Source of the DNA: UBA4722 sp041690995
GTDB lineage: Bacteria; Pseudomonadota; Gammaproteobacteria; DSM-16500
Length of the DNA: 64,000 bases
NCBI GenBank assembly: GCA_041690995.1
Contig: JBEPVM010000003.1
Coordinates: 7,872 to 71,871 of the forward strand
Direction: 5' to 3'
Below, piece by piece: positions 63,840 to 64,000 of the stretch (position 1 is the stretch's first letter; every line of letters starts with the position of its first letter). The translations under genes were made by a program, and so were the position numbers. The notes under the pieces are model-generated. The model had not been told where the DNA came from. It searched no databases and was given only the letters and a program-made list of their open reading frames with translations.

Positions 63840-63962
63840 ATGCTAAGAAAAGTTGGAGATGCGGTGGAAGATACAGTTTTGTGGATTGGCATGTCCCTAG
63901 GGCTTTCTGTTTCTTCAAAAGAACCTGACTTATATGCAGAAGAAAAGAGAACGTTCATTTAA
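63840..63962 (+). pseudogene. short gene start truncated by a MITE
   Basis: An ATG with AGGAAA nine bases upstream starts a frame of 40 codons, MLRKVGDAVEDTVLWIGMSL then GLSVSSKEPDLYAEE. The frame runs into the left end of the MITE (63954 onwards) and stops there at 63960-63962. The hydrophobic centre and the good ribosome site suggest the beginning of a real gene cut by the insertion. The product is unknown. Confidence 0.4.
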
Positions 63963-64000
63963 CTGTGTCATTCCCGCGAAGGCGGGAACCCATTTTGACA
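63954..64000. mobile_element. MITE-like element, family 2 (copy C), cut by the right edge
   Basis: TTCATTTAACTGTGTCATTC continues into CCCGCGAAGGCGGGAACC as in copy B, so at least the left 47 bases of a third copy are present. The window ends inside it. Confidence 0.8.

Noticed and set aside
1..64000. CRISPR array, rRNA operon, complete insertion sequence or prophage
   Set aside because: No regularly spaced direct repeats, rRNA motifs, transposase with matched inverted ends or phage structural genes were seen.

Overview
The window is AT-rich, gene-dense bacterial chromosome with gammaproteobacterial gene orders: thrS-infC-rpmI-rplT-pheST-ihfA-merR-tRNA-Pro, lpxC next to a DUF721 gene, ftsK-lolA, and sdhCDAB-sucABCD. 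A complete mevalonate pathway, a THI5-type thiamin enzyme and a LetA/GacA-type regulator in one genome point to Legionellales, probably a Coxiellaceae-like host-associated lineage. This placement is inference from gene content; no rRNA is present to confirm it.

Layout. 1-2531 (-): the start of a large unrecognised protein that runs off the left edge and is broken by a one-base frameshift. 2771-8547: isoprenoid block, idi (-) divergent from mvaA-mvaS-mvk-pmk-mvaD (+), with overlapping genes, converting acetoacetyl-CoA/HMG-CoA to IPP and DMAPP. 8707-16433: tRNA-Val, then the translation operon, split by a 269-bp MITE-like element, ending in tRNA-Pro(GGG). 16460-18130: fadD. 18158-32785: accessory region with an Rpn-type nuclease, two tandem paralogous membrane proteins (with a fossil of a neighbouring gene between them), a 1171-residue multidomain flavo-iron-sulfur oxidoreductase, a frameshifted unknown gene, a PIF1-like helicase, an orphan HipB-like regulator with twin operators, membrane and stress-type proteins, gene remnants and a DUF4143 ATPase with palindromic operators. 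32854-38607: envelope sugar genes (two GT4 glycosyltransferases, galU, a polytopic membrane protein, ugd). 38696-40800: lpxC, a DciA-like gene, a LetA/GacA-type response regulator. 41093-45860: a TPP-riboswitch-led thiamin operon (thi5-thiO-thiS-thiG-thiF-thiE), with a MITE between thiO and thiS. 45840-49826: trxB, ftsK, lolA. 49882-51332: a second tandem pair of the same paralogous membrane family. 51453-61981: sdhCDAB-sucABCD-serS, a TCA operon with seryl-tRNA synthetase at its end. 61982-64000: gene remnants, a polytopic membrane protein and a third MITE copy cut by the right edge.

Main points of interest: (1) a four-member lineage-specific membrane family in two tandem pairs about 30 kb apart, sharing a GWxxxAxGNPxG-type motif; (2) direct evidence of how one pair arose, a duplicated fossil of the 3' end of the upstream oxidoreductase gene; (3) a eukaryote-like single-turnover HMP-P synthase (THI5 type, CCCFC motif) heading a bacterial riboswitch-controlled operon; (4) three accessory genes that each return to frame if one base is added to a homopolymer run, suggesting recurrent slippage, gene decay or systematic sequencing undercalls; (5) two MITE-like families inserted inside operons.

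Start sites were adjusted where Shine-Dalgarno position, stop/start overlaps or family N-termini decide; notable are ATT for infC, TTG for ugd, ftsK and the response regulator, and GTG for mvaS, mvaD, sdhC and the HipB-like gene.
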